Assembly (NCBI RefSeq): GCF_014199215.1
Contig: NZ_JACIJC010000002.1
Span: 558,001 to 622,000 of the forward strand
Reading direction: 5' to 3'
DNA length: 64,000 nt
From: Sphingobium boeckii
GTDB taxonomy: Bacteria > Pseudomonadota > Alphaproteobacteria > Sphingomonadales > Sphingomonadaceae
In this document: positions 1-9,072 of the stretch, one piece after another
How positions within the stretch are numbered: position 1 is the stretch's first letter
Layout: the number at the start of each line of letters is the position of its first letter
Translations under genes and position numbers: made by a program
The notes under the pieces: generated by a model
The model's input: only the letters and a program-made list of their open reading frames with translations
Told to the model about the DNA's origin: nothing
Databases searched by the model: none

Positions 1-2
1 TC

Positions 3-1133
3 ACCGAGGGCCAGGTGATCGAAGGCATCGTGAAGAACATCACCGATTATGGTGCGTTCGTCGATCTGGGCGGCATCGATGGCCTGCTCCATGTCACCGA
101 TCTCAGCTACAAGCGCATCAATCACCCGTCCGAGATGATCAACATCGGCGACACGGTGAAGGTGCAGATCATCCGCATCAACCGCGAAACGCAGCGCATC
201 AGCCTCGGCATGAAGCAGCTCGAAAGCGATCCATGGGATGGCGCGTCGGCCAAATATCCGATCGGTGCCAAGCTGTCGGGCCGCGTGACGAACATCACCG
301 AATATGGTGCGTTCGTTGAGCTGGAAGCCGGCATCGAAGGTCTGGTCCACGTCTCCGAAATGAGCTGGACCAAGAAGAACGTGCATCCGGGCAAGATCGT
401 CTCCACCTCGCAGGAAGTGGACGTCATCATCCTCGAGGTCGACGAAGACAAGCGTCGCATCTCGCTGGGCCTCAAGCAGGCGATCAACAATCCCTGGGAA
501 GCATTCGCTGCCGGTCATCCCGTGGGCACCGAAGTCGAAGGCGAAGTCAAGAACGCCACCGAATTCGGCCTGTTCATCGGTCTGGATGGCGACGTGGACG
601 GCATGGTTCACATGTCCGACATCGCATGGGGCATCTCCGGCGAAGACGCGCTCAACCTGCATCGCAAGGGCGAGAGCGTGAAGGCCATCGTTCTCGACAT
701 CGATGTCGAGAAGGAGCGCATCTCGCTCGGCATGAAGCAGCTTGAAAAGGGCGCGCCCGCTGTCGGCGGCACCGCCAACGCTGCGGCTTCGGGCCTCAAC
801 AAGAATGCGATCGTCACCGTCACGGTCCTCGAAGTTCGCGATGGCGGCCTCGAAGTCCAGCAGGGCGACGATGGCGCGACTGGCTTCATCAAGCGCACCG
901 ATCTCGGCCGCGACCGCGACGAGCAGCGTCCGGAGCGTTTCCAGGTTGGCCAGAAGTTCGATGCCATGGTCATCGGCTTCGATCGCTCCAAGAAGCCCAA
1001 CTTCTCGGTCAAGGCGATGCAGATCGCCGACGAGAAGCAGGCTGTTGCGCAATATGGCTCGTCCGACTCGGGCGCGTCGTTGGGCGACATCCTCGGCGAG
1101 GCTTTGAAGGCGCGGACCGAAGAGAAGAAGTAA
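3..1133 (+). CDS. rpsA: 30S ribosomal protein S1, 3' part
   Basis: RNA-binding protein that recruits mRNA to the 30S subunit. The reading frame is open from base 3, so the gene starts before the window; about 377 residues are seen against roughly 560-570 in alphaproteobacterial S1, so the first two OB-fold domains are missing. Four S1 repeats follow one another (roughly residues 3-75, 85-160, 170-245 and 265-345). The first three carry the strong GAFVDL/GAFVEL/GLFIGL and GLLHV/GLVHV/GMVHM signatures; the last is more divergent, as usual. A strong terminator follows, then ihfB in the same direction, the common rpsA-ihfB order of proteobacteria. Confidence 0.97.
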   Translation, partial: TEGQVIEGIVKNITDYGAFVDLGGIDGLLHVTDLSYKRINHPSEMINIGDTVKVQIIRINRETQRISLGMKQLESDPWDGASAKYPIGAKLSGRVTNITEYGAFVELEAGIEGLVHVSEMSWTKKNVHPGKIVSTSQEVDVIILEVDEDKRRISLGLKQAINNPWEAFAAGHPVGTEVEGEVKNATEFGLFIGLDGDVDGMVHMSDIAWGISGEDALNLHRKGESVKAIVLDIDVEKERISLGMKQLEKGAPAVGGTANAAASGLNKNAIVTVTVLEVRDGGLEVQQGDDGATGFIKRTDLGRDRDEQRPERFQVGQKFDAMVIGFDRSKKPNFSVKAMQIADEKQAVAQYGSSDSGASLGDILGEALKARTEEKK

Positions 1134-1161
1134 TCGGACTTTAGTCCACACGCACAGAATG

Positions 1162-1195
1162 ACGCCGTCGCCCATCCGGGCGGCGGCGTTTTTTT
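1162..1195 (+). terminator. rho-independent terminator after rpsA
   Basis: Two GC-rich arms (1162-1173 and 1178-1189, beginning ACGCCG and ending CGGCGT) form a stem of about 12 bp with one wobble or mismatch and a short loop. A run of seven T follows. It sits 28 bases after the rpsA stop and separates rpsA from ihfB. Confidence 0.85.
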
Positions 1196-1423
1196 GTGCC
1201 TTTACAATTGCGTGCGCAAATTTGACGCCATTTTGGAAGGGATCGGCTGAAATCCGGCGGACGCGGGCGGCAACGGCTTGCAAATAAACCGGAATTTCGG
1301 CATGTTGATCGATGTTAGTCAATTGATGCTGTCCGTTGGCCACATACATTTTGACGTCCGTAGAACGGACCGACCGGGCGTTGTGGGGACGCCTCTCGGG
1401 CGTTCTTCACTATGGGGAATGCG

Positions 1424-1702
1424 ATGATCCGGTCCGAACTTGTCCAGAAGCTGGCCGCCGAAAATGCCGATCTGTCGGCCAAGGATATCGAGCGCATCGT
1501 CGATGTGTTCTTCGATGAGATCAGCGCGCGGCTGGCCGAAGGCGGCCGCATCGAGCTGCGCGGCTTTGGCGCCTTCTCCACCCGCGCGCGGGGCGGCCGC
1601 ACCGGCCGCAATCCTCGCACCGGAGAAGCGGTCGAGGTGGACGCCAAGCGCGTCCCCTATTTCAAGCCAGGCAAGGAAATGCGCGAGCGCCTGAACGTCT
1701 GA
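1424..1702 (+). CDS. ihfB: integration host factor subunit beta
   Basis: DNA-bending nucleoid protein of the HU/IHF family that pairs with IhfA. The 92-residue product starts MIRSELVQ and has the family's helical N-terminus, the [11 protein letters not shown] strand, the GRNPRTGE beta-arm whose proline intercalates into DNA, and the VPYFKPGK C-terminal segment. An ATG four codons upstream (1412) is in frame, but 1424 matches the family start and has GGGG about 7 bases before it. In the leader, 1356-1370 is a small perfect hairpin (GTCCGT/ACGGAC) of unknown role; otherwise 1196-1423 shows nothing I recognise. Confidence 0.95.
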   Translation: MIRSELVQKLAAENADLSAKDIERIVDVFFDEISARLAEGGRIELRGFGAFSTRARGGRTGRNPRTGEAVEVDAKRVPYFKPGKEMRERLNV

Positions 1703-1730
1703 CGGCGATGCTGGCCTATCCGGCGCCCCC

Positions 1731-1822
1731 CGTCACCCTGAACTTGTTTCAGGGTCCATTTAGAAGTCGCGACCATATTGCGGACGGACGAATGGATGCT
1801 GAAACAAGTCCAGCATGACGGC
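1731..1822. repeat. dispersed inverted-repeat element, family 2 copy 1
   Basis: A unit of about 92 bp between the convergent ihfB and ABC permease genes. The left end reads CACCCTGAACTTGTTTCAGG and the right end carries GCTGAAACAAGTCCAGCATG, so the ends are near inverse complements. Read on the other strand, the element at 58931-59022 matches it along most of its length, including the inner GGTCCATTT and the CGGACG...GGATG segments. It is therefore a true dispersed element and not a chance hairpin. Confidence 0.8.
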
Positions 1823-1846
1823 GTTCTGAAAGCCCCTCTCCGCCCC

Positions 1847-2614
1847 TCAGTTCTTCAGCCGATACCCTGTCTTGAACATCCAGCTTATGATGACGAGACA
1901 GATCGCCAGAAATCCGCAGGTCGCCGCCAGGCTGATGCCGATCGCCACATCGCCCTTGCCGAAGAAGGTCCAGCGAAAGCCGCTGATCAGATAGACGATG
2001 GGATTGAACAGAGCGACCGTGCGCCATGCGGCGGGCAGCATGTCGATCGAATAGAAGGCACCGCCCAGAAACGTCATCGGCATCACGATCAGCAGCGGCA
2101 CCACCTGCAATTGCTCGAAGCTCTTCGCCCAGATGCCGATGATGAAGCCGAACAGGCAGAATGTCGCCGCGATCAGGACCATGAACCCCAGCATCAGCAA
2201 TGGATGCGCCACCTGCACGTCCACGAACAGATGCGCGGTCGCGAAGATCACCAGCCCCAGCAGCAGCGATTTGGTCGCCGCGGCGCCCACATAGGCCACC
2301 ACGGTCTCGAAAGGCGATACGGGGGCCGACAGCAGTTCATAGATAGTGCCGGCCCATTTGGGCATGTAGATCCCGAAGCTGGCGTTGGAGATGCTCTCGG
2401 TGAACATCGAAAGCATGATCAGTCCGGGCACGATGAACGCGCCATAAGGAACGCCACCCACCTCGGTCATCCGGGATCCGATCGCGGATCCGAACACGAT
2501 GAAATAGAGCGAAGTCGTGATCACCGGGGTCAGCAGGCTCGTGAGGATCGTCCGCCCGAAACGCGCGATTTCGAATTTGTAGATCGACCAGACGGCGTGG
2601 CGGTTGAACATCAT
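1847..2614 (-). CDS. ABC-2 type transporter permease
   Basis: Membrane half of an ABC exporter, 255 residues with six predicted hydrophobic segments (roughly 30-45, 60-80, 110-130, 140-165, 170-190 and 225-245). The family's signature segment around [13 protein letters not shown] precedes the last helices. The start overlaps the stop of the ATPase gene upstream by four bases (ATGA), so the two are translationally coupled. The family includes NodJ/DrrB-like exporters of polysaccharides, lipids or drugs; the substrate cannot be read from sequence. Confidence 0.88.
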   Translation of the reverse strand: MMFNRHAVWSIYKFEIARFGRTILTSLLTPVITTSLYFIVFGSAIGSRMTEVGGVPYGAFIVPGLIMLSMFTESISNASFGIYMPKWAGTIYELLSAPVSPFETVVAYVGAAATKSLLLGLVIFATAHLFVDVQVAHPLLMLGFMVLIAATFCLFGFIIGIWAKSFEQLQVVPLLIVMPMTFLGGAFYSIDMLPAAWRTVALFNPIVYLISGFRWTFFGKGDVAIGISLAATCGFLAICLVIISWMFKTGYRLKN

Positions 2615-3549
2615 GATGCCTCTCCCGCCGGCGTGTGGACCAGATTCACGAATATCTCCTCAAGCGAGCTTTGCCGGGTGTTCAAATCCTTGAAGGCGAT
2701 CCCCAGATCGCTCATCCGCCGCAGCAGGGAAGGAATGCCCGTGCGTTCGGCATTGGTGTCGAACACATATTCCAGCTCATTGCCATCGGCCTTCAGCGTC
2801 AATGCCCATTCGCCCAGTTCGGCTGGGATCGTCGTCATCGGTTCGGAAAGATTGAGCGTCAACGTCTTGCGGCCGAGCTTCTGCATCAGCACGCTCTTGT
2901 CTTCCACCAGGATGAGTTCGCCCTTGGTGATCACCCCGATCCGATCGGCCATTTCCTCGGCCTCTTCGATATAATGGGTGGTCAGGATGATCGTCACGCC
3001 GCTTTCCCGCAATTCGCGCACCAGCCCCCACATATCGCGCCGCAGCTCGACATCCACGCCCGCGGTGGGCTCATCGAGGAACAGGATCTGGGGTTCGTGG
3101 CTCAACGCCTTGGCGATCATCACCCGGCGCTTCATCCCGCCGGACAGTTCCTGGATCTTGGTGTTGCGCTTTTCCCAGAGCGACAGGTCTTTCAGGATCT
3201 TCTCGATATGCGCCGGATGGGGTGCCTTGCCGAAAAGGCCGCGTGAAAAAGTGACGGTCGCCATCACGGTCTCGAACGAATCCGTGTGCAATTCCTGCGG
3301 GACCAGCCCGATCTTTGTCCGCGCCGCCCGGAAATCCCGCACGATGTCATGCCCATCCGCGGTCACCGTGCCCGAACTGGGGTTCACGATCCCGCAGATG
3401 ATGCTGATCATCGTCGTCTTGCCCGCGCCATTCGGCCCCAGCAGCGCGAAGATTTCGCCCTTGCGGATATCCAGATCGACGCGCTTGAGCGCCTGATGGC
3501 CGGATTTATAAGTCTTGGTGAGATTGGAAATCGAGATGATCGGCTGCAT
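2611..3549 (-). CDS. ABC transporter ATP-binding protein
   Basis: ATPase partner of the permease that follows it. The 312-residue protein has Walker [10 protein letters not shown] (38-46), a Q-loop GLVPQE, the ABC signature LSGGMKRR (135-142), Walker B ILFLDEP (155-161) and the switch histidine in TTHYIEE. It is a CcmA/NodI-DrrA type exporter ATPase with a C-terminal extension of about 90 residues, typical of the daunorubicin-resistance-like branch. First gene of a two-gene operon read leftwards; its promoter must lie between 3550 and the tRNA-Leu gene. Confidence 0.92.
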   Translation of the reverse strand: MQPIISISNLTKTYKSGHQALKRVDLDIRKGEIFALLGPNGAGKTTMISIICGIVNPSSGTVTADGHDIVRDFRAARTKIGLVPQELHTDSFETVMATVTFSRGLFGKAPHPAHIEKILKDLSLWEKRNTKIQELSGGMKRRVMIAKALSHEPQILFLDEPTAGVDVELRRDMWGLVRELRESGVTIILTTHYIEEAEEMADRIGVITKGELILVEDKSVLMQKLGRKTLTLNLSEPMTTIPAELGEWALTLKADGNELEYVFDTNAERTGIPSLLRRMSDLGIAFKDLNTRQSSLEEIFVNLVHTPAGEAS

Positions 3550-3641
3550 CGCACTCCCTTAGCCGGTCCGCCCGCCGATGCCCATGCGCAAAAGCCAATG
3601 CTTGACCCCGCGCGCCATCTGCGGTTTTGGTCTGCGCACAA

Positions 3642-3727
3642 GCGGACGTGGCGAAATCGGTAGACGCAGCAGACTTAAAATCTGCCTTCCTCTGGAAATG
3701 CGGGTTCAAGTCCCGCCGTCCGCACCA
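3642..3727 (+). tRNA. tRNA-Leu (anticodon TAA)
   Basis: Acceptor arms GCGGACG and CGTCCGC pair fully and CCA is encoded. The anticodon stem GCAGA/TCTGC encloses the loop CTTAAAA, giving anticodon TAA. The long variable arm (CTTCCTCTGGAAATG region) is the class II mark of leucine tRNAs, and the T-arm GCGGGTTCAAGTCCCGC is canonical. Confidence 0.97.
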
Positions 3728-3825
3728 GCATGATGAAGGTTATGACGTCCAAGCGCGAGATGTGGTGGCGGCATCCCGGTGTGCATGACAGCGCTGATCT
3801 TCCGCGTTAAGACCTGATCGCATCC

Positions 3826-5277
3826 ATGCGTCCCTTCGCCTGCCTCCTCGCGTCTCTGGCGCTGCTCCTCCCCGCCGCTTGCGGAGATGTGGGAGATGAT
3901 GGTCCGCTCAGCGTGAGTGTGATCGGATCGCAGCCGGCGCTGGCGATCCCCGCACGCACCGAGCCATCCGCACCGCAGGCGGCGTTTCTGCCCGCCGTGG
4001 CGCAGGGACTCGTCTCGTTCGACGCCGCCGGCCAGATCGAAGCGGGTCTCGCCGAACGCTGGAACGTCTCCGATGACGGGATGAGCTATATCTTCCGGCT
4101 GCGCGATGCCGCCTGGGCTGATGGCCGTCCGGTCACGGCCAATGACGTGGTTGCGGGCCTGCGCGCCGCGATGAGCGATGGCGGCAACAACCGGCTGGCA
4201 ATGCTATTAGGCGCGGTGGACAAGATCGTGGCGGTCACGCCGCAGGTGATCGAGATTCGCCTGAAAGCGCCCCGTCCCTTATTGTTGCCCCTGCTCGCCC
4301 AGCCGGAGTTGGGGCTGATCCGCCGCGCACAAGGCAGCGGCCCTTATCGGATCCTATCGTCAAAAGACGGCGTCATCGCGCTCGAAGCGCTGATTCCCAA
4401 GGACGCCGCCGAAGATCCGCAGGTTCATTATCCCGTGCAGATGCGGAGCGAACGCGCCGCGCTGGCGCTGATCCGGTTCAAGCGTGGCACGAGCGCCAGC
4501 GTCCTGGGCGGCACGTTCGCCGATTTGCCCATCGCCCGCGCCGCCAATCTGCCGCCGGCGCAATTGCGCTTCGATCCGGCGCAGGGGCTGTTCGGCCTGG
4601 CCGTGACTGCGAAAAGCGGCTTTCTGGGCCGGGCCGACAATCGCAATGCAGTGGCCATGGCGATCGACCGCGATGCGATCGCCGCTTTGTCCGGCGTGCG
4701 CGATTGGCGGCCTGTGCTCTCCCTCCTGCCAAAGAAGTTGGACATGGCGGGCGACCCTGCTTTGCCCGATTGGATCAGGCTCGGCCGCGACGTGCGCCTT
4801 GCACTTGCCAGCGCGCGCGTAAACGCCTGGATCGCGAGCTATGATGAGGTGCCGCCGCTGCGGATCGCGCTGCCCGACGGCCCTGGTTCCCGGATGCTCT
4901 TTGCCCGCCTCGCCAGCGATCTGCGCGCGATCGGGCTTCAAGCGGTGCGTGTGGGGGCGAAAGAGGCCGCCGATCTCCGGTTGATCGATTCGGTCTCCCC
5001 CAGTGACAGCGCGACCTGGTATCTGCGCCGGATCAACTGCGCGGCCGGTCTGCCGTGCGACAAGGCGGCCGAAAAGGCGCTGGAGGAGGCGCGCGACACG
5101 CTCTCTCTGCCGGAGCGTGCGCTGAAGCTGAAGGAGGCCGATGCCGCCTTCATCGTGCATATGCCCTTCATCCCCATCGCCGCACCGCTGCGCTGGTCGG
5201 CCGTTTCGCCCCGGCTGACGGGGTTTCAGCCCAATGCCCGCGCGGTGCATCCTTTGGGCCGCCTGTTGAAGGAATAG
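3826..5277 (+). CDS. peptide/nickel-type ABC solute-binding lipoprotein (SBP_bac_5)
   Basis: Periplasmic substrate-binding protein of the oligopeptide/nickel family, 483 residues. The signal peptide is hydrophobic (residues 5-16) and ends in PAAC, with Cys19 as the probable lipid anchor. The family core is recognisable: GLVSFDAAGQIEAGLAERW, the Y-x-F-x-LR segment, WADGRPVTANDVV near residues 95-110, and GPYRI. No permease or ATPase gene is adjacent, so it is an orphan. It may serve a distant transporter or a non-transport role such as sensing or chaperoning. Lipobox position -3 is Pro, which is not ideal. Confidence 0.8.
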   Translation: MRPFACLLASLALLLPAACGDVGDDGPLSVSVIGSQPALAIPARTEPSAPQAAFLPAVAQGLVSFDAAGQIEAGLAERWNVSDDGMSYIFRLRDAAWADGRPVTANDVVAGLRAAMSDGGNNRLAMLLGAVDKIVAVTPQVIEIRLKAPRPLLLPLLAQPELGLIRRAQGSGPYRILSSKDGVIALEALIPKDAAEDPQVHYPVQMRSERAALALIRFKRGTSASVLGGTFADLPIARAANLPPAQLRFDPAQGLFGLAVTAKSGFLGRADNRNAVAMAIDRDAIAALSGVRDWRPVLSLLPKKLDMAGDPALPDWIRLGRDVRLALASARVNAWIASYDEVPPLRIALPDGPGSRMLFARLASDLRAIGLQAVRVGAKEAADLRLIDSVSPSDSATWYLRRINCAAGLPCDKAAEKALEEARDTLSLPERALKLKEADAAFIVHMPFIPIAAPLRWSAVSPRLTGFQPNARAVHPLGRLLKE

Positions 5278-5324
5278 CCGACCGCTCCCATATCGGAGCG
5301 GCAAGGGAAGGATGGAGTGCCCGA

Positions 5325-5747
5325 ATGCGTGTTTCGCCTGACCAGTTTGAGAAGATCGCCCGCAGCCTGCCCGAGATCGGCCGCGATCCCGCGTCCGTCC
5401 GCAAGCGGATCGAAACGATGGAGGCGCTATTGGAGCGTGGCTTCACTATGCCCGGCATCAACCGGCAATTCGGCCTGGACGCCATCATCGGCCTCATTCC
5501 CGTGCTGGGTGATGTGATCACGACAGCCATGGGCGCCTGGATCGTGTGGGAAGCCCGCAATCTGGGCATGTCCAAATTCCAGATCACCCGCATGGCGGCC
5601 AATGTCGGCGTGGATTCGCTGCTCGGCCTGGTGCCCTTCGTGGGCGATGCCTTCGATTTCTTCTTCCGGTCCAACACCAAGAATATGAAGATCATCAAAA
5701 GGCATCTGGACAAGCATCATCCGTCCACCGTGGTGATCGACGGCTAA
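5325..5747 (+). CDS. DUF4112 domain-containing membrane protein
   Basis: A 140-residue protein with the DUF4112 pattern: FGLDAIIGLIPVLGDVIT followed by a second copy-like segment GVDSLLGLVPFVGDAFDFF, two hydrophobic hairpins with Gly-Asp turns. The open frame extends upstream, but the ATG at 5325 has GGAG a suitable distance before it and gives the family-sized protein. Function unknown; probably inner membrane. It converges on nadC with an 11-base gap. Confidence 0.85.
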   Translation: MRVSPDQFEKIARSLPEIGRDPASVRKRIETMEALLERGFTMPGINRQFGLDAIIGLIPVLGDVITTAMGAWIVWEARNLGMSKFQITRMAANVGVDSLLGLVPFVGDAFDFFFRSNTKNMKIIKRHLDKHHPSTVVIDG

Positions 5748-5758
5748 GCGCGCAGCGA

Positions 5759-6604
5759 TCACACCGCTCTGAAATCCAGTCCGACATCTGCTGCGGGTGC
5801 GGATTGGGTGAGACGCCCCACTGAAATATAGGTCACGCCGGTTTCGGCGATCGCCTTGATCGTATCCAGCCGCACCCCGCCCGAGGCTTCGGTGGGCACG
5901 CGGCGGCCGACCAGCATCACCGCGCCGCGCAGCGTGGCGGGATCCATATTATCCAGCAGCAGATGCGTCGCGCCCGCCGCCAGCGCGGGTTCGATCTGGT
6001 CCACCCGGTCCACCTCGACGATGATGCGCGCAATCCCCGCATCGACCGCACGCCGCACCGCCTCTTCGACGCTTCCCGCAACCGCGACATGATTATCCTT
6101 GATCATCGCCGCATCCCACAGGCCCATGCGATGATTGGTCGCGCCGCCGGTGCGCGTGGCATATTTCTCCAGCACACGAAGGCCCGGAATGGTCTTGCGC
6201 GTATCAAGCAGCACCGCGTCGGTCCCCGCGATCTTGTCGACGTAGCTGCGCGTCATCGTGGCGATGCCGGTTAGATGCTGCACGGTGTTGAGCGCGGACC
6301 GTTCGGCGGTGAGCAGCGCCCGCGCCTTGCCGCGCAGCCGCATAAGATCGCTGCCCGCCGCAACGCGGTCGCCATCCTTCACCAACGTCTCGATTTCCAC
6401 ATCGGGATCGAGCGCCCTGAAAAACGCTTCGGCCAGCGGCAGGCCGGCCACGGTGACCGCCTCACGGCTGTCCATCACGCCTTCGAACACCGCATCGGGG
6501 GGAATGACCGCAGCCGAAGTGATATCGCCGATCACGCCGAGATCCTCGGCGAGCGTGGCGGCGACGAAGGCGTGGAGATCGAAATCGGGGAGGGTAAAAG
6601 TCAT
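5759..6604 (-). CDS. nadC: nicotinate-nucleotide diphosphorylase (carboxylating)
   Basis: Converts quinolinate and PRPP to nicotinate mononucleotide, the third step of de novo NAD synthesis. The 281-residue protein shows the EDLGVIGDITSAAV N-terminal motif, the central RKTIPGLRVLEKYATRTGGA segment with PRPP/quinolinate-binding basic residues, HRMGLWDAAMIKDNH, and the C-terminal EASGGV and GVTYISVGRLT elements. The start at 6604 (MTFTLPDF) is preferred over an in-frame upstream one. nadA lies beyond a toxin-antitoxin pair; nadB is not in the window. Confidence 0.95.
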   Translation of the reverse strand: MTFTLPDFDLHAFVAATLAEDLGVIGDITSAAVIPPDAVFEGVMDSREAVTVAGLPLAEAFFRALDPDVEIETLVKDGDRVAAGSDLMRLRGKARALLTAERSALNTVQHLTGIATMTRSYVDKIAGTDAVLLDTRKTIPGLRVLEKYATRTGGATNHRMGLWDAAMIKDNHVAVAGSVEEAVRRAVDAGIARIIVEVDRVDQIEPALAAGATHLLLDNMDPATLRGAVMLVGRRVPTEASGGVRLDTIKAIAETGVTYISVGRLTQSAPAADVGLDFRAV

Positions 6605-6690
6605 GGCCAGATGCCTATCCCGCCACGCCCGCCGCCACAAGCTGGACGAGCGATCCAATTATGGCTATATTTATGGCCATAGGAGTATTT

Positions 6691-6939
6691 ATGGCTCATT
6701 ACAGCGTCGCGACGACCAAGGACAAGCTCTCCAGCCTGATCGACAAGGCGCTGGCGGGCGAAGAAGTGATCATCACGCGCCATGGCAAGCCGACGGTGGC
6801 ATTGCGTATGGTGGAACAGCAAAAAAAATCCACTCAAGACATGGTGGCATGGCTTGAAAAACAGCGGAGCACGATGCCGAATATCAGTATCACATCGCTC
6901 GAGCTGAAGCGGCTGGATCAGGCGGATTACGAGCGTTGA
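6691..6939 (+). CDS. Phd/YefM-type antitoxin
   Basis: An 82-residue antitoxin with the Phd/YefM DNA-binding fold: VATTKDKLSSLIDKALAGEEVIITRHGKPTVAL is the classic N-terminal pattern, and the charged C-terminal half should bind the toxin. In-frame ATGs exist at 6661 and 6676, but 6691 has AGGAG five bases before it. The stop overlaps the TTG start of the PIN toxin gene. It is likely autoregulated from the gap of under 90 bases to nadC. Confidence 0.88.
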   Translation: MAHYSVATTKDKLSSLIDKALAGEEVIITRHGKPTVALRMVEQQKKSTQDMVAWLEKQRSTMPNISITSLELKRLDQADYER

Positions 6940-7361
6940 GCCTCTATTTCGATACGAGCGTCTTGGTGCCGATCCATCTGATCGAACCGACGACTAATTT
7001 ACTGACATCCTGGATCGCATTGCAATCCGGGCCATTCATTGTCAGCGATCTGGCAGCCGGTGAATTTAACGCCACTGTTTCAAGGCTGGTTCGTATGACC
7101 ATGCTGACAGAGCAGGATGCTCAAACCACAATCGAAAAATTCGAAATCTGGCGCGATAGCTTCACGCATAAAGCGGCCAACGAGCCTGCGGATATTCGCA
7201 TCGCCGCTCAGTTCGTCCGCGTACCAAAACCGAAGCTGCTGATGCCCGATGCCATCCACCTGGCCACATGCCAGCGACTGGGACACCGGCTCGTCACATT
7301 CGACCGCGAGCTGGTCGATATGGCGGAGGCACGCGGAATTGAGACCGTCATACCCGCTTGA
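6936..7361 (+). CDS. PIN-domain ribonuclease toxin (VapC-like)
   Basis: A 141-residue PIN-domain protein, the probable toxin of the pair. Acidic residues that would bind Mg2+ are visible: Asp6 (YFDTS), Glu in AAGEFN, Asp in MPDAIHLA and Asp in FDREL. It begins with a TTG whose last two bases are the first two of the antitoxin's TGA stop, so coupling is tight. It converges on nadA with three bases between. PIN toxins usually cleave tRNA or rRNA; the target here is unknown. Confidence 0.87.
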   Translation: MSLYFDTSVLVPIHLIEPTTNLLTSWIALQSGPFIVSDLAAGEFNATVSRLVRMTMLTEQDAQTTIEKFEIWRDSFTHKAANEPADIRIAAQFVRVPKPKLLMPDAIHLATCQRLGHRLVTFDRELVDMAEARGIETVIPA

Positions 7362-7364
7362 CCC

Positions 7365-8375
7365 TCAATCCCCCGTCACCCGCACCGGCCCCAAATCGCC
7401 CTGCCCCACCGTCGCGCTCGCCATTTCCAGCATCCGGTCCAGCGACCTTTTCGCGTCCAGCCGCAGCCCTTCCTCGATCTCGATCCGCGGCTCAAGATCG
7501 CGCAATGCGATATAGAGTTTCTCCATCGTGTTGAGCGCCATATAGGGGCAGATATTGCAATTGCAGTTGCCGTCCGCACCCGGCGCGCCGATGAAGGTCT
7601 TGCCCGGAATCTGCTTCTGCATCTGATGGATGATGTGCGGCTCGGTCGCCACGATCAGCGTATCCTCGGTCATCGCCATCGCATATTCCAGAATGCCGCG
7701 GGTGGAGCCCACATAATCGGCATGATCCAGCACATGCGGCGGGCATTCGGGATGCGCCGCCACGGGCGCGCCAGGATGCTGCGCCTTGAGCTTGAGCAAT
7801 TCGGTTTCCGAGAACGCCTCGTGCACGATGCACACGCCCGGCCACAGCAGCATTTCCCGGCCGGTCTTGCGCATCATATAGCCGCCCAGATGCTTGTCCG
7901 GGCCGAAGATGATCTTCTGGTCCATCGGGATCTGGCTCAGGATCTTTTCCGCAGACGATGAGGTGACGATGATGTCGCTCAGCGCCTTCACCTCGGTCGA
8001 GCAATTGATATAGGTCAGCGCGATATGATCGGGATGCGCTTCCCGGAACGCCTTGAACTTGTCGGGCGGGCAAGAATCCTCAAGGCTGCACCCGGCATCC
8101 AGATCGGGCAGCACCACGATCTTGTCAGGCGAGAGGATCTTGGCGGTGTCCGCCATGAATTTCACGCCGCAAAAGGCGATCACGTCCGCGTCGGTCGCCG
8201 CCGCCTTGCGCGAGAGATCGAGGCTGTCGCCCACGAAATCGGCGATATCCTGCAATTCGGGCTTTTGATAATAATGGGCGAGGATCACCGCATTGCGCTC
8301 CTTGCGCAGCCGGTCGATCTCGGCGCGCAGGTCAAGCCCGGTCAGGCTGCCACCAATGCCACCGCGTGCGTCCAT
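7365..8375 (-). CDS. nadA: quinolinate synthase NadA
   Basis: Condenses iminoaspartate with dihydroxyacetone phosphate to quinolinate using a [4Fe-4S] cluster. The protein has about 336 residues. Cluster cysteine regions are visible: INCSTEVKA, HPECPPHV, and the C-terminal NCNCNICPYMALN stretch. HYYQKPELQDIADFVGDSL near the N-terminus is the family signature. A GTG just before the ATG at 8375 is in frame, but the AAGGGAG site fits the ATG better. It follows DUF4230 after about 20 bases and is probably last in the blaI-M56-MBL-DUF4230-nadA run. Confidence 0.95.
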   Translation of the reverse strand: MDARGGIGGSLTGLDLRAEIDRLRKERNAVILAHYYQKPELQDIADFVGDSLDLSRKAAATDADVIAFCGVKFMADTAKILSPDKIVVLPDLDAGCSLEDSCPPDKFKAFREAHPDHIALTYINCSTEVKALSDIIVTSSSAEKILSQIPMDQKIIFGPDKHLGGYMMRKTGREMLLWPGVCIVHEAFSETELLKLKAQHPGAPVAAHPECPPHVLDHADYVGSTRGILEYAMAMTEDTLIVATEPHIIHQMQKQIPGKTFIGAPGADGNCNCNICPYMALNTMEKLYIALRDLEPRIEIEEGLRLDAKRSLDRMLEMASATVGQGDLGPVRVTGD

Positions 8376-8397
8376 CACTCAAACTCCCTTCGCAGCG

Positions 8398-9072
8398 TCA
8401 TTGCGCCGCATTTCCAATCACATTTTCCACCGCGCGGGACCGGTCCATCGGCTCTGTATTCGCGGCGTCGCCTTCGTCTGCGAAGCGCACATTCACCGTG
8501 GCCGTGATGCCCGCCGCGCGCAAGGGCATCGCGAAATTGCTCGCGATCGCGCGTCGCGTGGCATCACGCGCCAGCTTCATCGTGACCGGCTGAAGCGCCT
8601 GAGCCCGCAGATCGGCGGTGCCGCGCGCGCGATTGGCGGCATCCAGCGTCTTTTCGGCATCGGTCAGCGCCATCAGCAATCCGCCGCCATCATATTCGCG
8701 TATGCCCGCCAGATCGACTTCAGGCCCGGCGATCTCGATCGGCGGCAGCGTGATGGCCAGCGTCCCGGTCGCCGCATCCCAGGTGACATCCCGATCGCGC
8801 AGCTTGGATAGATCCACTTCATAGCGCACCATGCCCGGCATAATCGTGGTCTTGCGCGCGCTGAAACCGAAACGGCTCTGTTCGGACGTGACCACGGCCA
8901 CGAAGCGCGCGGCGAATGCAGAGAGCCGGTTTTGCTCGCGCAATCCCTGCAGACTGGTCGCGGCGATGCTGTCCACACTGCCGCCCGTCGTCCGCTGCAA
9001 CAAAAGAACCCCACCGATCAGAAGCGCCACCGCAAAGGCAGCAGCGATCAGCCATTTTCCCAGCGGCTTCAT
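8398..9072 (-). CDS. DUF4230 domain-containing membrane-anchored protein
   Basis: A 224-residue protein with one N-terminal membrane anchor (about residues 7-26) and an extracytoplasmic domain matching DUF4230, whose beta-rich core includes MVRYEVDLSKL and ITLPPIEI. Its start overlaps the stop of the metallo-hydrolase by four bases (ATGA), so the two are coupled. Function unknown. Confidence 0.82.
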   Translation of the reverse strand: MKPLGKWLIAAAFAVALLIGGVLLLQRTTGGSVDSIAATSLQGLREQNRLSAFAARFVAVVTSEQSRFGFSARKTTIMPGMVRYEVDLSKLRDRDVTWDAATGTLAITLPPIEIAGPEVDLAGIREYDGGGLLMALTDAEKTLDAANRARGTADLRAQALQPVTMKLARDATRRAIASNFAMPLRAAGITATVNVRFADEGDAANTEPMDRSRAVENVIGNAAQ

